This document shows, piece by piece, positions 14,817-21,754 of a stretch of 50,249 nt of DNA; positions within the stretch are counted from its first letter, which is position 1, and every line of letters begins with the position of its first letter. The DNA is taken from assembly GCA_002408125.1 (NCBI GenBank), contig DHQO01000016.1:1-50249 (forward strand). Direction: 5' to 3'. The position numbers were made by a program, and so were the translations under genes. The stretch is from Hyphomonadaceae bacterium UBA5336. Lineage in GTDB: Bacteria; Pseudomonadota; Alphaproteobacteria; Caulobacterales; Hyphomonadaceae. The notes under the pieces are model-generated. The model did not search any database and was not told the origin of the DNA. It worked only from the letters and a program-made list of their open reading frames with translations.

Positions 14817-15383
14817 TTAGTCACTGCGGCGCAGATAGGTCGAATCCGCAGTCTGGACCACGATCTTCTCGCCCGTACCGACGAAAGGCGGAACCATGAC
14901 GCGCACGCCATTGTCGCAGATCGCCGGCTTGAAGGAGTTCGCCGCCGTCTGGCCTTTCACGACCGGCTCGGTCTCGACGATTTCGAGAATGACCTGTTCG
15001 GGCAGGGCCACGCCGATCGGGGTGGTCTCGTAGAACTCGATCTCAACCACCATGCCGTCCTGCAGGAAGGCGCCCTGGTCGCCGAGGAAATCATGCTGCA
15101 GCTCGATCTGCTCGAAGTTCTCCTGGTCCATGAAGGTGTAGGCCTCACCGGTATCGAACAGGAACTGGAACGGTTTCTGTTCGAGGCGGACCTTCTCGAC
15201 CGTCTCGTTCGCACGGAAGCGCTCATTGAGTTTCGAGCCGTTCATCAGGTTGCGCAGCTCGACCTGGTTGAAGGCGCCGCCCTTGCCGGGTTTGACCGCA
15301 TTGGTCTTCATCGCGCGCCAGACCTGGCCCTGATGCTCGATCACGGTGCCGGGCTTGATCTCGTTGCCATTGATCTTGGCCAT
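14817..15383 (-). CDS. efp: translation elongation factor P
   Basis: The product has 188 residues, the normal EF-P length. The KOW-like domain I carries the modified-lysine loop VKPGKGGAF with Lys34 at the usual position, followed by the two OB domains (MDQENFEQIEL and VILEIVETEPVVKGQTA). EF-P rescues ribosomes stalled at polyproline; the PGKGG loop is the type that EpmA beta-lysylates, although no epm genes are here. I start at MAKINGNEIKPG (15383); the frame is open 21 codons further up without family similarity. Downstream genes on the strand are two small membrane proteins and suhB. Confidence 0.96.
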   Translation of the reverse strand: MAKINGNEIKPGTVIEHQGQVWRAMKTNAVKPGKGGAFNQVELRNLMNGSKLNERFRANETVEKVRLEQKPFQFLFDTGEAYTFMDQENFEQIELQHDFLGDQGAFLQDGMVVEIEFYETTPIGVALPEQVILEIVETEPVVKGQTAANSFKPAICDNGVRVMVPPFVGTGEKIVVQTADSTYLRRSD

Positions 15384-15503
15384 GTGCGTTCTCCGAAAGT
15401 GTTGGCGCGGCGTAACCAAGCCGCCGCGAAAGATCAAGCGAGGCATCTTTTGCGACTGCGGAAATCCGGTGTAAACAAAAACAAAAATCAGTAGGTGAAC
15501 GGA

Positions 15504-16007
15504 ATGGGCAACTGGCTTGAGAAGTTTCTGAGCTTCGACCGGATGATGGGCGAGGATCTTGTCCGCAAGACCTATTATCTCGGTCTCCTCCTGATCGCCG
15601 GATGGGCGGTGCTCTCGCTTCTGGGAGCCCTGTTCTTCATTTTCAGCAATTTCAGCCGTTCGATCAGCCTGATCGTGACGACACCGCTGATCGCGCTGTT
15701 CGCGCTAATGATCTGGCGGGTGATCGCAGAGCGCCTGATGCTGGACTGGCAGGGCGTGGACGATGAGCCCGAAGCCGGGGACGAGGCGCCGATCCCCGGC
15801 GAGGTGGTCGGGGCAGGCGCTGCGGCAGAGCCTCAGGAAGAGGTAGTAGACGTGGAGTTCGCCGTGGCCACCGAGGAAGAGGTTGAGGTCACGGAAACCG
15901 TGGTGGTCGAGGAAGATCCGGACGAGGAGATCGCGCCGGAAGAGCTGGCCGGGATCGCCGATGAGGATGACGACCTCGCCGAGGAAGAGAGCGAAACCCG
16001 GCCCTAA
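15504..16007 (+). CDS. DUF4282-like membrane protein with long acidic tail
   Basis: The product has 167 residues. Residues 1-20 are a short polar start (MGNWLEKFLSFDRMMGEDLV). Two membrane helices follow at about 26-50 and 55-78, with a DUF4282-like layout. From residue 85 the rest is a very acidic tail of Glu, Asp, Val and Ala with almost no basic residues until the final Arg. The tail would lie in the cytoplasm. I choose the ATG at 15504, which has AGGTG eight bases before it; a GTG at 15495 is possible. Its stop overlaps that of convergent thiE by four bases. Function unknown. Confidence 0.72.
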   Translation: MGNWLEKFLSFDRMMGEDLVRKTYYLGLLLIAGWAVLSLLGALFFIFSNFSRSISLIVTTPLIALFALMIWRVIAERLMLDWQGVDDEPEAGDEAPIPGEVVGAGAAAEPQEEVVDVEFAVATEEEVEVTETVVVEEDPDEEIAPEELAGIADEDDDLAEEESETRP

Positions 16008-16660
16008 GCCTTGTCGACCTCGTCGAACAGGGCGTTGAAGCCGGCCACGGCGCTTGCCGGCCCGCCCTCGGCCGACCAGACTCCGGAACTCACGGCCAGG
16101 AAATCGGCGCCGGCGGCCACCAGCGGGCGGGCATTGTCCACAGTGATGCCGCCGATCGCGACGCAGGGCAGCTCGGTCATGGCCTGCCAGTTGGTCAGCA
16201 GGTCCGGGCTCGCCGGTGTGGCCCCGGCCTTGGTGGTGGTCGGGTAGAAGGCGCCGAAGGCGACATAGTCCGCGCCCGCTTCACCGGCTTCCATGGCGGC
16301 ATGGTAGGAGGATTTCGCCGAAGCGCCGACAATCGCGTCCGGCCCGAGCAGCTTGCGCGCATCTTTCACCGACATGTCGCTCGGGCCGAGATGCACACCG
16401 TCCGCGCCAAGCTCAAGTGCCAGGGCCGGGCTGTCATTGATCACCACCGCCACGCCGGCGTCCTGGACGGGCGCCATCAGTGCCTTCGCTATCCGACGGG
16501 TCGCAGGCTCGTCGATCCTGTCGCCCTCGGTCTTCAGGCGCAGCTGCAGGCAGGCGACATCCCCGGCGCCGAGCGCGGCGTCAAGATCGGCGCCGAAGGC
16601 ATCGAGGTCCGCAATGCGCGGCGGTGTGATGAGATAGAGGCGGCAGCGGCTGGGCGACAT
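16004..16660 (-). CDS. thiE: thiamine-phosphate synthase
   Basis: The product has 218 residues and the TIM-barrel of ThiE/TenI. Family blocks are LYLITPP, CLQLRLK, VVINDSPALALELGADGVHLGPSDM, GASAKSSYHAAMEAGEAGADYVAFGAFYPT and VAIGGITVDN. ThiE joins the pyrimidine and thiazole units of thiamine phosphate. TKAGA replaces the commoner TKpga loop. The intact HLGP-D block favours ThiE over TenI, which lacks synthase function. It lies 10 bases after the DUF1272 gene, likely one transcript. The stop overlaps the opposing DUF4282-like gene. Confidence 0.85.
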   Translation of the reverse strand: MSPSRCRLYLITPPRIADLDAFGADLDAALGAGDVACLQLRLKTEGDRIDEPATRRIAKALMAPVQDAGVAVVINDSPALALELGADGVHLGPSDMSVKDARKLLGPDAIVGASAKSSYHAAMEAGEAGADYVAFGAFYPTTTKAGATPASPDLLTNWQAMTELPCVAIGGITVDNARPLVAAGADFLAVSSGVWSAEGGPASAVAGFNALFDEVDKA

Positions 16661-16670
16661 GCCCGACCGA

Positions 16671-16910
16671 TTATACGCACCCGCCCGGCTTCACAACGCG
16701 TTTGGTCGACGCGGGATGTTTTTCCAGTGCGGCGCCGGTGCGGGTCGGGCGGGGGAGAAGCTGGCCCTTGCAATTAGGGCAGATGCCCTGGAAGCGCGTT
16801 TCGGCGCAGTCCTCGCAGAAGGTGCATTCGAACGAGCAGATCATGGCACCGGCCTCGTTTGGTGGCAGGTCACGGTCGCAACACTCGCAGGAGGGACGCA
16901 TTTCGAGCAT
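16671..16910 (-). CDS. DUF1272 zinc-ribbon-like protein
   Basis: The product has 79 residues. MLEMRPSCECCDRDLPP opens the DUF1272 pattern. Eight further cysteine or metal-type positions follow (ICSFECTFCEDCAE and GICPNCKGQLLPRP), giving several CxxC knuckles. The C-terminus HPASTKRV is also characteristic. These proteins bind zinc by design but have no established role. I start at 16910, which has CGGAG upstream; the frame extends 12 codons further without family similarity. thiE follows within 10 bases. Confidence 0.85.
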   Translation of the reverse strand: MLEMRPSCECCDRDLPPNEAGAMICSFECTFCEDCAETRFQGICPNCKGQLLPRPTRTGAALEKHPASTKRVVKPGGCV

Positions 16911-16957
16911 GCTCCGCAGGGTATGCCGAAACGGCCCTTTTGTCATTGCGCCAGATC

Positions 16958-16980
16958 AAAAAGGGGCGCCGGAGCGCCCC
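16958..16980 (-). terminator. intrinsic terminator of fba
   Basis: On the minus strand GGGGCGC (16980-16974), loop TCCG, GCGCCCC (16969-16963) is followed by five T (16962-16958). It lies 28 bases past the aldolase stop and separates fba from DUF1272-thiE. Confidence 0.85.
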
Positions 16981-17007
16981 CTCAGAATTCTATCAGTTCA
17001 GGATCGG

Positions 17008-17898
17008 TCAGGCCCTGGAGCAGCCATAGATCTTGTCGATCGCATCGGCCAGGATGGCGTCGAATTCGGCATCCGACTGCTGGGCCGAAAGGCCCTCGGT
17101 GAGGGCGCGCGAGAAGCTCGCGATCATACCGTCATTGAGGGCCAGTTTCTCGCAGGCTTCCTCGCGCGAATAGCCGCCCGACAGGGCAACGACGCGCATC
17201 ACGCGGGGATGGTCGACAAGCGGCTTGTACTGGTTGGGCCTGGTGGGGATGGAGAGTTTCAGCATCACCTGCTTGCTCTCATCCATGGCATCGAGATGCT
17301 TGAGGGTCTCGGCCAGGACAATGTCCTCGGCCTCGGCCTTGTCGGCGATCTTGATGTTCACTTCCGGCTCCAGGATCGGCATCAGGCCATGGGTCAGGAT
17401 CTGCTCGCCGACTTCGAATTGCTGGGCAATGATCGCGGCGATGCCCTCGGCGTTGGCGGCGTTGATGTTGGAGCGCATCTTGGTGCCGAAAATACCCTTG
17501 GCGACGGCGCGCTCGCACAGCGCGTCCAGTTCCGGCATCGGCTTCATCACCTGAACGCCGTTGTCCTCGTCGGCAAGGCCCTTGTCGACTTTCAGGAAGG
17601 GCACGACGCCGCGCTCTTCCCAGAGATATTTGGCGGTCGGAACCCCGTCGATCTCGCCGTCCATGGTACGCTCGAACAGGATCGCGCCCATCACCTTCTC
17701 CCCGGTGAAGGCGGGCGACTTGATGATCCGCGCGCGCATTTCGTGGATCAGGCCGAACATTTCCTCATCACCCGAATAGGCGCTTTCTTCCACGCCATAA
17801 AGGCGCAGGGCTTTCGGCGTGGACCCGCCCGACTGGTCCAGCGCGGCGATGAAACCGTCTTTTTCGGCGGCCTGCTTGGCCATTTCAGCATTGGTCAT
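17008..17898 (-). CDS. fba: class I fructose-bisphosphate aldolase
   Basis: The product has 296 residues, the length of the short bacterial class I aldolases that use a Schiff-base lysine, not zinc. Markers are GFIAALDQSGGSTPKAL near the start, GAILFERTMDG, VPFLKVDKGL, GTKMRSNI, PILEPEVNI and VMRVVALSGGYSREEA. It interconverts fructose-1,6-bisphosphate with dihydroxyacetone phosphate and glyceraldehyde-3-phosphate. Together with gap, pgk and tkt upstream on the same strand it forms a triose-phosphate block. The 190-base gap before it holds a LacI-type operator candidate (18013-18026), so it probably has its own promoter. An intrinsic terminator follows. Confidence 0.93.
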   Translation of the reverse strand: MTNAEMAKQAAEKDGFIAALDQSGGSTPKALRLYGVEESAYSGDEEMFGLIHEMRARIIKSPAFTGEKVMGAILFERTMDGEIDGVPTAKYLWEERGVVPFLKVDKGLADEDNGVQVMKPMPELDALCERAVAKGIFGTKMRSNINAANAEGIAAIIAQQFEVGEQILTHGLMPILEPEVNIKIADKAEAEDIVLAETLKHLDAMDESKQVMLKLSIPTRPNQYKPLVDHPRVMRVVALSGGYSREEACEKLALNDGMIASFSRALTEGLSAQQSDAEFDAILADAIDKIYGCSRA

Positions 17899-18012
17899 GA
17901 CTACTCTCTATCCCCTGGGAGGTTGGTGGTTTGAGCTGGGTATGGACGTGCGCGTGCAGCCGCCGGACAAAGGCCCGGCAGGGCGCGCAGCGTGTTGTGT
18001 AACGAACGCTAT

Positions 18013-18026
18013 TGTTACCGCTAACT
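18013..18026. promoter_or_regulatory. putative LacI-family operator upstream of fba
   Basis: TGTTACCGCTAACT matches the perfect palindrome TGTTAnCGnTAACA at all but its last position and has the central CG typical of LacI-family sites. It lies 115 bases before the fba start, in the only sizeable gap around that gene. LacI-type regulators of central carbon genes, such as CceR, are known in alphaproteobacteria. The regulator here is not identified. Confidence 0.45.
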
Positions 18027-18089
18027 TTGAGCTCCGGTCCGGCGCTGTTTCAAGTCCCCCCTGAAACAGAAATCCGGATCGGATCATCG

Positions 18090-19286
18090 CTAGCCTTTCA
18101 AAGCCTCGACGCCTGGCAGCGCCTTGCCTTCCATCCATTCAAGAAACGCGCCGCCGGCCGTGCTGACAAAGGTGAAATCGCCCGCCGCGCCGGCATGGTT
18201 GAGCGCAGCCACGGTATCGCCGCCGCCGGCGACCGCCGTCAGCGTTCCGGTCCTGGCCTTCGCGCCGGCTGCGAGCGCCGCAGCCACGGTGGCTGTGTCG
18301 AAGGGCGTGATCTCGAAGGCGCCGAGCGGGCCGTTCCAGACCAGGGTCTTCGCCTTGGTGAGCGCGGCCTCAATGGCGGCAACAGTTTGCGGGCCGGCAT
18401 CGAGGATCATCTCATTGTCGGCGACCTCATCCAGGCCGCACACGCGATGGGCGGCATTGGCGGCAAATTCCTTGGCCACGACCACGTCGACCGGCAGGAT
18501 GATCTCGCATCCGGCGGCCTTCGCATTGGCTTCGATCTGTTTTGCGGTCTCGGCCAGGTCATGCTCGCACAGCGAGGCGCCGACACTGTAGCCGCGCGCG
18601 GCCAGGAAGGTGTTCGCCATGCCGCCGCCGATCGCCAGCATGTCCACTTTCGAGACAAGGTTCTTCAACAGGTCGATCTTGGAGGAGACCTTGGCCCCGC
18701 CGACCACGGCGAGCACCGGGCGCTCAGGGGTGCCCAGCGCGGCGTCGAGCGCGGAAAGCTCGCGCTCCATGCTTTTGCCGGCATAGGCGGGCAGGAGCTG
18801 GGCGATGCCGACTGTGGAGACATGCGCGCGGTGGGCGGCGGAGAAGGCGTCATTGACATAGATGTCACCCAGCGCGGCGACCTCTTCAGCGAGCGCCGGA
18901 TCGTTCTGTTCCTCGCCGGCATAATAGCGGGTGTTCTCAAGCAGGATCACGCCGGCCGGCGGCAGGGCGGCGATCTCTTCGGCTACGGCCGGGCCCTTGC
19001 AGTCGGCGGCGAAGGCGACCGGGCTGCCCAGCACCCTCTCGAAGGCATGGGCGACAGGCGCGAGGCTCATCTCCGGCTTGCGCTCGCCCCTGGGCCGGCC
19101 GAAATGCGCCAGCAGGGCAACCCTGGCGCCCTGGGTGCGCAGCGTGTTCACCGTGTCGAGCGCGGCGGTGAGGCGGGTGTCGTCGGTCACCTTGCCGCCA
19201 TCCATGGGCACGTTGAAGTCGACGCGGACGAGCGCAACCTTGCCCGTCAGGTCGCCGGCATCTTCGATACGCTTGAAATCACTCAT
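18090..19286 (-). CDS. pgk: phosphoglycerate kinase
   Basis: The product has 398 residues, full length for a bacterial PGK. Signatures in order are KVALVRVDFNVPM, LLAHFGRPRG, VILLENTRYY, NDAFSAAHRAHVST, VLAVVGGAKVSSKI, the nucleotide-site LVWNGPLGAFE and TAVAGGGDTVAAL. It makes ATP from 1,3-bisphosphoglycerate. The start at 19286 has GGAG overlapping the end of the methyltransferase gene, six bases upstream. It is probably transcribed with gap and the methyltransferase. Confidence 0.97.
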   Translation of the reverse strand: MSDFKRIEDAGDLTGKVALVRVDFNVPMDGGKVTDDTRLTAALDTVNTLRTQGARVALLAHFGRPRGERKPEMSLAPVAHAFERVLGSPVAFAADCKGPAVAEEIAALPPAGVILLENTRYYAGEEQNDPALAEEVAALGDIYVNDAFSAAHRAHVSTVGIAQLLPAYAGKSMERELSALDAALGTPERPVLAVVGGAKVSSKIDLLKNLVSKVDMLAIGGGMANTFLAARGYSVGASLCEHDLAETAKQIEANAKAAGCEIILPVDVVVAKEFAANAAHRVCGLDEVADNEMILDAGPQTVAAIEAALTKAKTLVWNGPLGAFEITPFDTATVAAALAAGAKARTGTLTAVAGGGDTVAALNHAGAAGDFTFVSTAGGAFLEWMEGKALPGVEALKG

Positions 19287-19292
19287 CTGGAC

Positions 19293-19922
19293 TTACTCCG
19301 GTTTGCGGTAGACCGCGCGCAGCAGGGAGGCGGGGCCGGTATGGTAGGGGCCTTCGGTGAGGTGCTCGACCCCGGTCCAGAAGGCGTAAGGGTGGGCGGC
19401 CGAGAAATCGGCGCGGATTTCTTCGGGTTCGGGCATCATCAGCGGATCGGGCGGGCCGCCGGACTGGTGGGTTTTCTGGAACTCGGCCTGCTCACGCGTG
19501 AAGCATTCGAGGAAAACAAGGCCGCCGGGCTTGAGGGCCGCGACCATTTTGCCATGGAGCACCGGGCGCAGGGCCGGCGGCAGGTGGAAGAACATGGCCG
19601 CGATGACATCAATCTCGCCTTCGGGCCAGTCCCACACGGCGAGATCGGCCTGCTGGGTCTTGAGCGTGACGCCCCGTTTGGCTGCCAGCGCTTCGGCGCG
19701 CTGAAGGCCGACAGATGAGAGATCCAGTGCCAGGACATCCAGCCCGCATTCGGCGAGGAAGACCGCATCGCGACCCTGGCCGGCGCCCGGCACCAGGGCG
19801 CGCCCGCTGGCGGGAAGAAGGTCGCGAAAGCCGATCAGGAGACGGCTGGCCCGTTCGCCATAGGCGAGGTTCGCCTCGCCGAAACGCGCATCCCAGAAGT
19901 CTGCGGGGATGGGCTGGCTCAT
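19293..19922 (-). CDS. SAM-dependent methyltransferase (TPMT/TehB-like)
   Basis: The product has 209 residues. It starts SQPIPADFWDARFGEANLAYGE, has the SAM-binding loop VPGAGQGRDAVFLAECG and the acidic motif LALDLS, then ADLAVWDWPEGEIDVIAAMFFHLPP. This is the short class I methyltransferase type often annotated as thiopurine or tellurite methyltransferase-like. The substrate is unknown. It sits between gap and pgk with gaps of 33 and 6 bases, so it is expressed with glycolytic genes. GGGAGACAGG precedes its ATG. Confidence 0.75.
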   Translation of the reverse strand: MSQPIPADFWDARFGEANLAYGERASRLLIGFRDLLPASGRALVPGAGQGRDAVFLAECGLDVLALDLSSVGLQRAEALAAKRGVTLKTQQADLAVWDWPEGEIDVIAAMFFHLPPALRPVLHGKMVAALKPGGLVFLECFTREQAEFQKTHQSGGPPDPLMMPEPEEIRADFSAAHPYAFWTGVEHLTEGPYHTGPASLLRAVYRKPE

Positions 19923-19955
19923 CCTGTCTCCCGTCTGGTGGGCGCCGGTTTCGGC

Positions 19956-20963
19956 CTAGATCACGCTCCCGAAATAGACCGCGGTGTCGGACATGCGGGT
20001 CGCGAAACCCCACTCATTGTCATACCAGCTCAGCACACGGACCATCGTGCCGTCGACGACCTGGGTCTGGGGCAGGGCGAAGGTCGAGCTCGCCGGGTTG
20101 TGGTTGAAGTCCGAGGAGACCAGCGGCGCGTCAGTGTAGGCGAGCACGCCCTTCATCGGGCCGTCGGCGGCCGCGATGATTGCGGCGTTGATTTCCTCGG
20201 CCGTGGTGGCTTTGCCGGCATCGAAGACGAGGTCGATCATCGACACGTTCGGCGTCGGCACGCGCACGGCCGAGCCGTCGAGCTTGCCGGCGAGTTCCGG
20301 CAGCACCAGGCCGACGGCCTTCGCCGCACCGGTCGAGGTCGGGATCATGGAGTTGGCCGCGGCGCGGGCGCGGTAAAGATCGCTATGCAGACGGTCGAGC
20401 GTCGGCTGGTCGCCGGTATAGGCGTGTACGGTCGTCATGTAGCCGCGCACGATGCCGACGGCGTCGTTCAGCGCCTTGGCGACCGGCGAGAGGCAGTTGG
20501 TCGTACACGACGCATTCGAGACGACCATGTCATCCTTGGTCAGCGAGGTGTGGTTCACGCCATAGACGATGGTCTTGTCGGCACCCTTGGCCGGGGCGGA
20601 GACCAGGACGCGCTTGGCGCCGGCCTCAAGGTGCATGGAAGCCTTTTCCTTGGCGGTGAAGATGCCGGTGCACTCCATCGCGATGTCGACGCCCATCTCG
20701 CCGTGTGGCAACTCCTTGGGGTCGCGCACCGCGGTGCACTTGAAGCTGCGCGAGCCGGCGATGATCGTGTCGCCTTCGACCTTCACTTCGACGGGGAGCT
20801 TTCCGTGTACGGAATCGTATTGCAGGAGGTGGGCATTGGTTTCGATCGGACCCAGATCATTGATCGAGACCACTTCGATGTCTGTGCGGTCGTGCTCGAT
20901 AATGGAGCGCAGGACAAGACGGCCAATCCGGCCAAACCCATTAATAGCAACCCGAACGGCCAT
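19956..20963 (-). CDS. gap: type I glyceraldehyde-3-phosphate dehydrogenase
   Basis: The product has 335 residues. The nucleotide-binding start is AINGFGRIGRLVLRS, with INDLGP after the second strand, which suggests NAD use. The active site is SNASCTTNCLSPVAK. Substrate contacts follow in RARAAANSMIPTSTGAA and the C-terminal SWYDNEWGFATRM. It oxidises glyceraldehyde-3-phosphate to 1,3-bisphosphoglycerate. AAGGA precedes the start. A short inverted repeat CCGGT/ACCGG lies about 55 bases upstream. The gap to lysE upstream is 148 bases and may hold a promoter, though no strong match is seen. Confidence 0.96.
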   Translation of the reverse strand: MAVRVAINGFGRIGRLVLRSIIEHDRTDIEVVSINDLGPIETNAHLLQYDSVHGKLPVEVKVEGDTIIAGSRSFKCTAVRDPKELPHGEMGVDIAMECTGIFTAKEKASMHLEAGAKRVLVSAPAKGADKTIVYGVNHTSLTKDDMVVSNASCTTNCLSPVAKALNDAVGIVRGYMTTVHAYTGDQPTLDRLHSDLYRARAAANSMIPTSTGAAKAVGLVLPELAGKLDGSAVRVPTPNVSMIDLVFDAGKATTAEEINAAIIAAADGPMKGVLAYTDAPLVSSDFNHNPASSTFALPQTQVVDGTMVRVLSWYDNEWGFATRMSDTAVYFGSVI

Positions 20964-21111
20964 GATGTTTCCTTATGTCTGGCATCTTGAATATTGCCTG
21001 CCGGTCTAAACGCACCGGCGCTTTTCGTCCAGCCACCGCAGGGGACAGATGCGCGCGGTTTTCCCCAGCTGACGGGTCGTTAAGCAAAACTCTGTCGTGC
21101 CGGACGGGATG

Positions 21112-21747
21112 TTAGCGCGCAACAGACCGGGCGAACCAGACCGCGACGGCCAGCAGGGCGAGCGAAAGCGCGCGCCGGATGAGCCGGTTTCGCCTCGGAT
21201 CGGTGAGCACCGGACGCAGGCTTGCGGCTGCCATCACAATGCCGAGATGGATCCCCGTCGCGATCGCGACATATAGCGCCGTCAGAAGTGCTGCCTGCGG
21301 CGTTGCCGGGGCGGCTTCGGACATGAAGCTCGGCAGGACAGTGACATAGAACACCGCCGCCTTGGGGTTGAGCAGGTTCACGATCAGCCCGCGCCGGAAA
21401 TAGGTGCCGAGCGTGCCGCCGGTTTCCATCCGGGCCGGCGAGCTTTCGCCGGCATCGCGCCAGCCCTCCCAGGCGAGGTAACACAGGTACGCCACGCCGC
21501 CCCAGCGCAGGGCCTCGTAAAGCATGGGCGAGCTTGAGAGAAAGGCGGCGAGCCCGGCAGCCGCGGCTGCCCCGATCAGCGCCAGCCCGAGAGCCACGCC
21601 GGCGACAACGGCAAACCCGCTGCGCCGGCCCCGGTCAAGGCTGACGATGGCCAGATAGGCCATATTCGGCCCGGGCGTGATCTCGATGGCAAGGCAGGTC
21701 AGTGCGAAGCCGGCGACGGCGTCGAGGGTCAGGCCTGCCAGTGCCAT
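21112..21747 (-). CDS. LysE/RhtB-family amino-acid exporter
   Basis: The product has 211 residues with five to six membrane helices. The family signature is ITPGPNMAYLAIVSLDRGRRSGF, then VAGVALGLALIGAAAAAGLAAFL. A mid-protein FRRGLIVNLLNPKAAVFYVTVLPSF matches the conserved NPK block. These proteins export amino acids or homoserine lactone-type solutes; the substrate cannot be predicted. It starts seven bases after the transketolase stop without its own clear ribosome site, so translation is probably coupled to tkt. Confidence 0.87.
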   Translation of the reverse strand: MALAGLTLDAVAGFALTCLAIEITPGPNMAYLAIVSLDRGRRSGFAVVAGVALGLALIGAAAAAGLAAFLSSSPMLYEALRWGGVAYLCYLAWEGWRDAGESSPARMETGGTLGTYFRRGLIVNLLNPKAAVFYVTVLPSFMSEAAPATPQAALLTALYVAIATGIHLGIVMAAASLRPVLTDPRRNRLIRRALSLALLAVAVWFARSVAR

Positions 21748-21754
21748 ACGGGCG

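Noticed and set aside
12765..15494. A 909-codon open frame on the plus strand across the acyltransferase, suhB and efp
   Set aside because: It is antisense to three well-supported genes, has no family similarity and no ribosome site. In GC-rich DNA such shadow frames stay open by codon bias.
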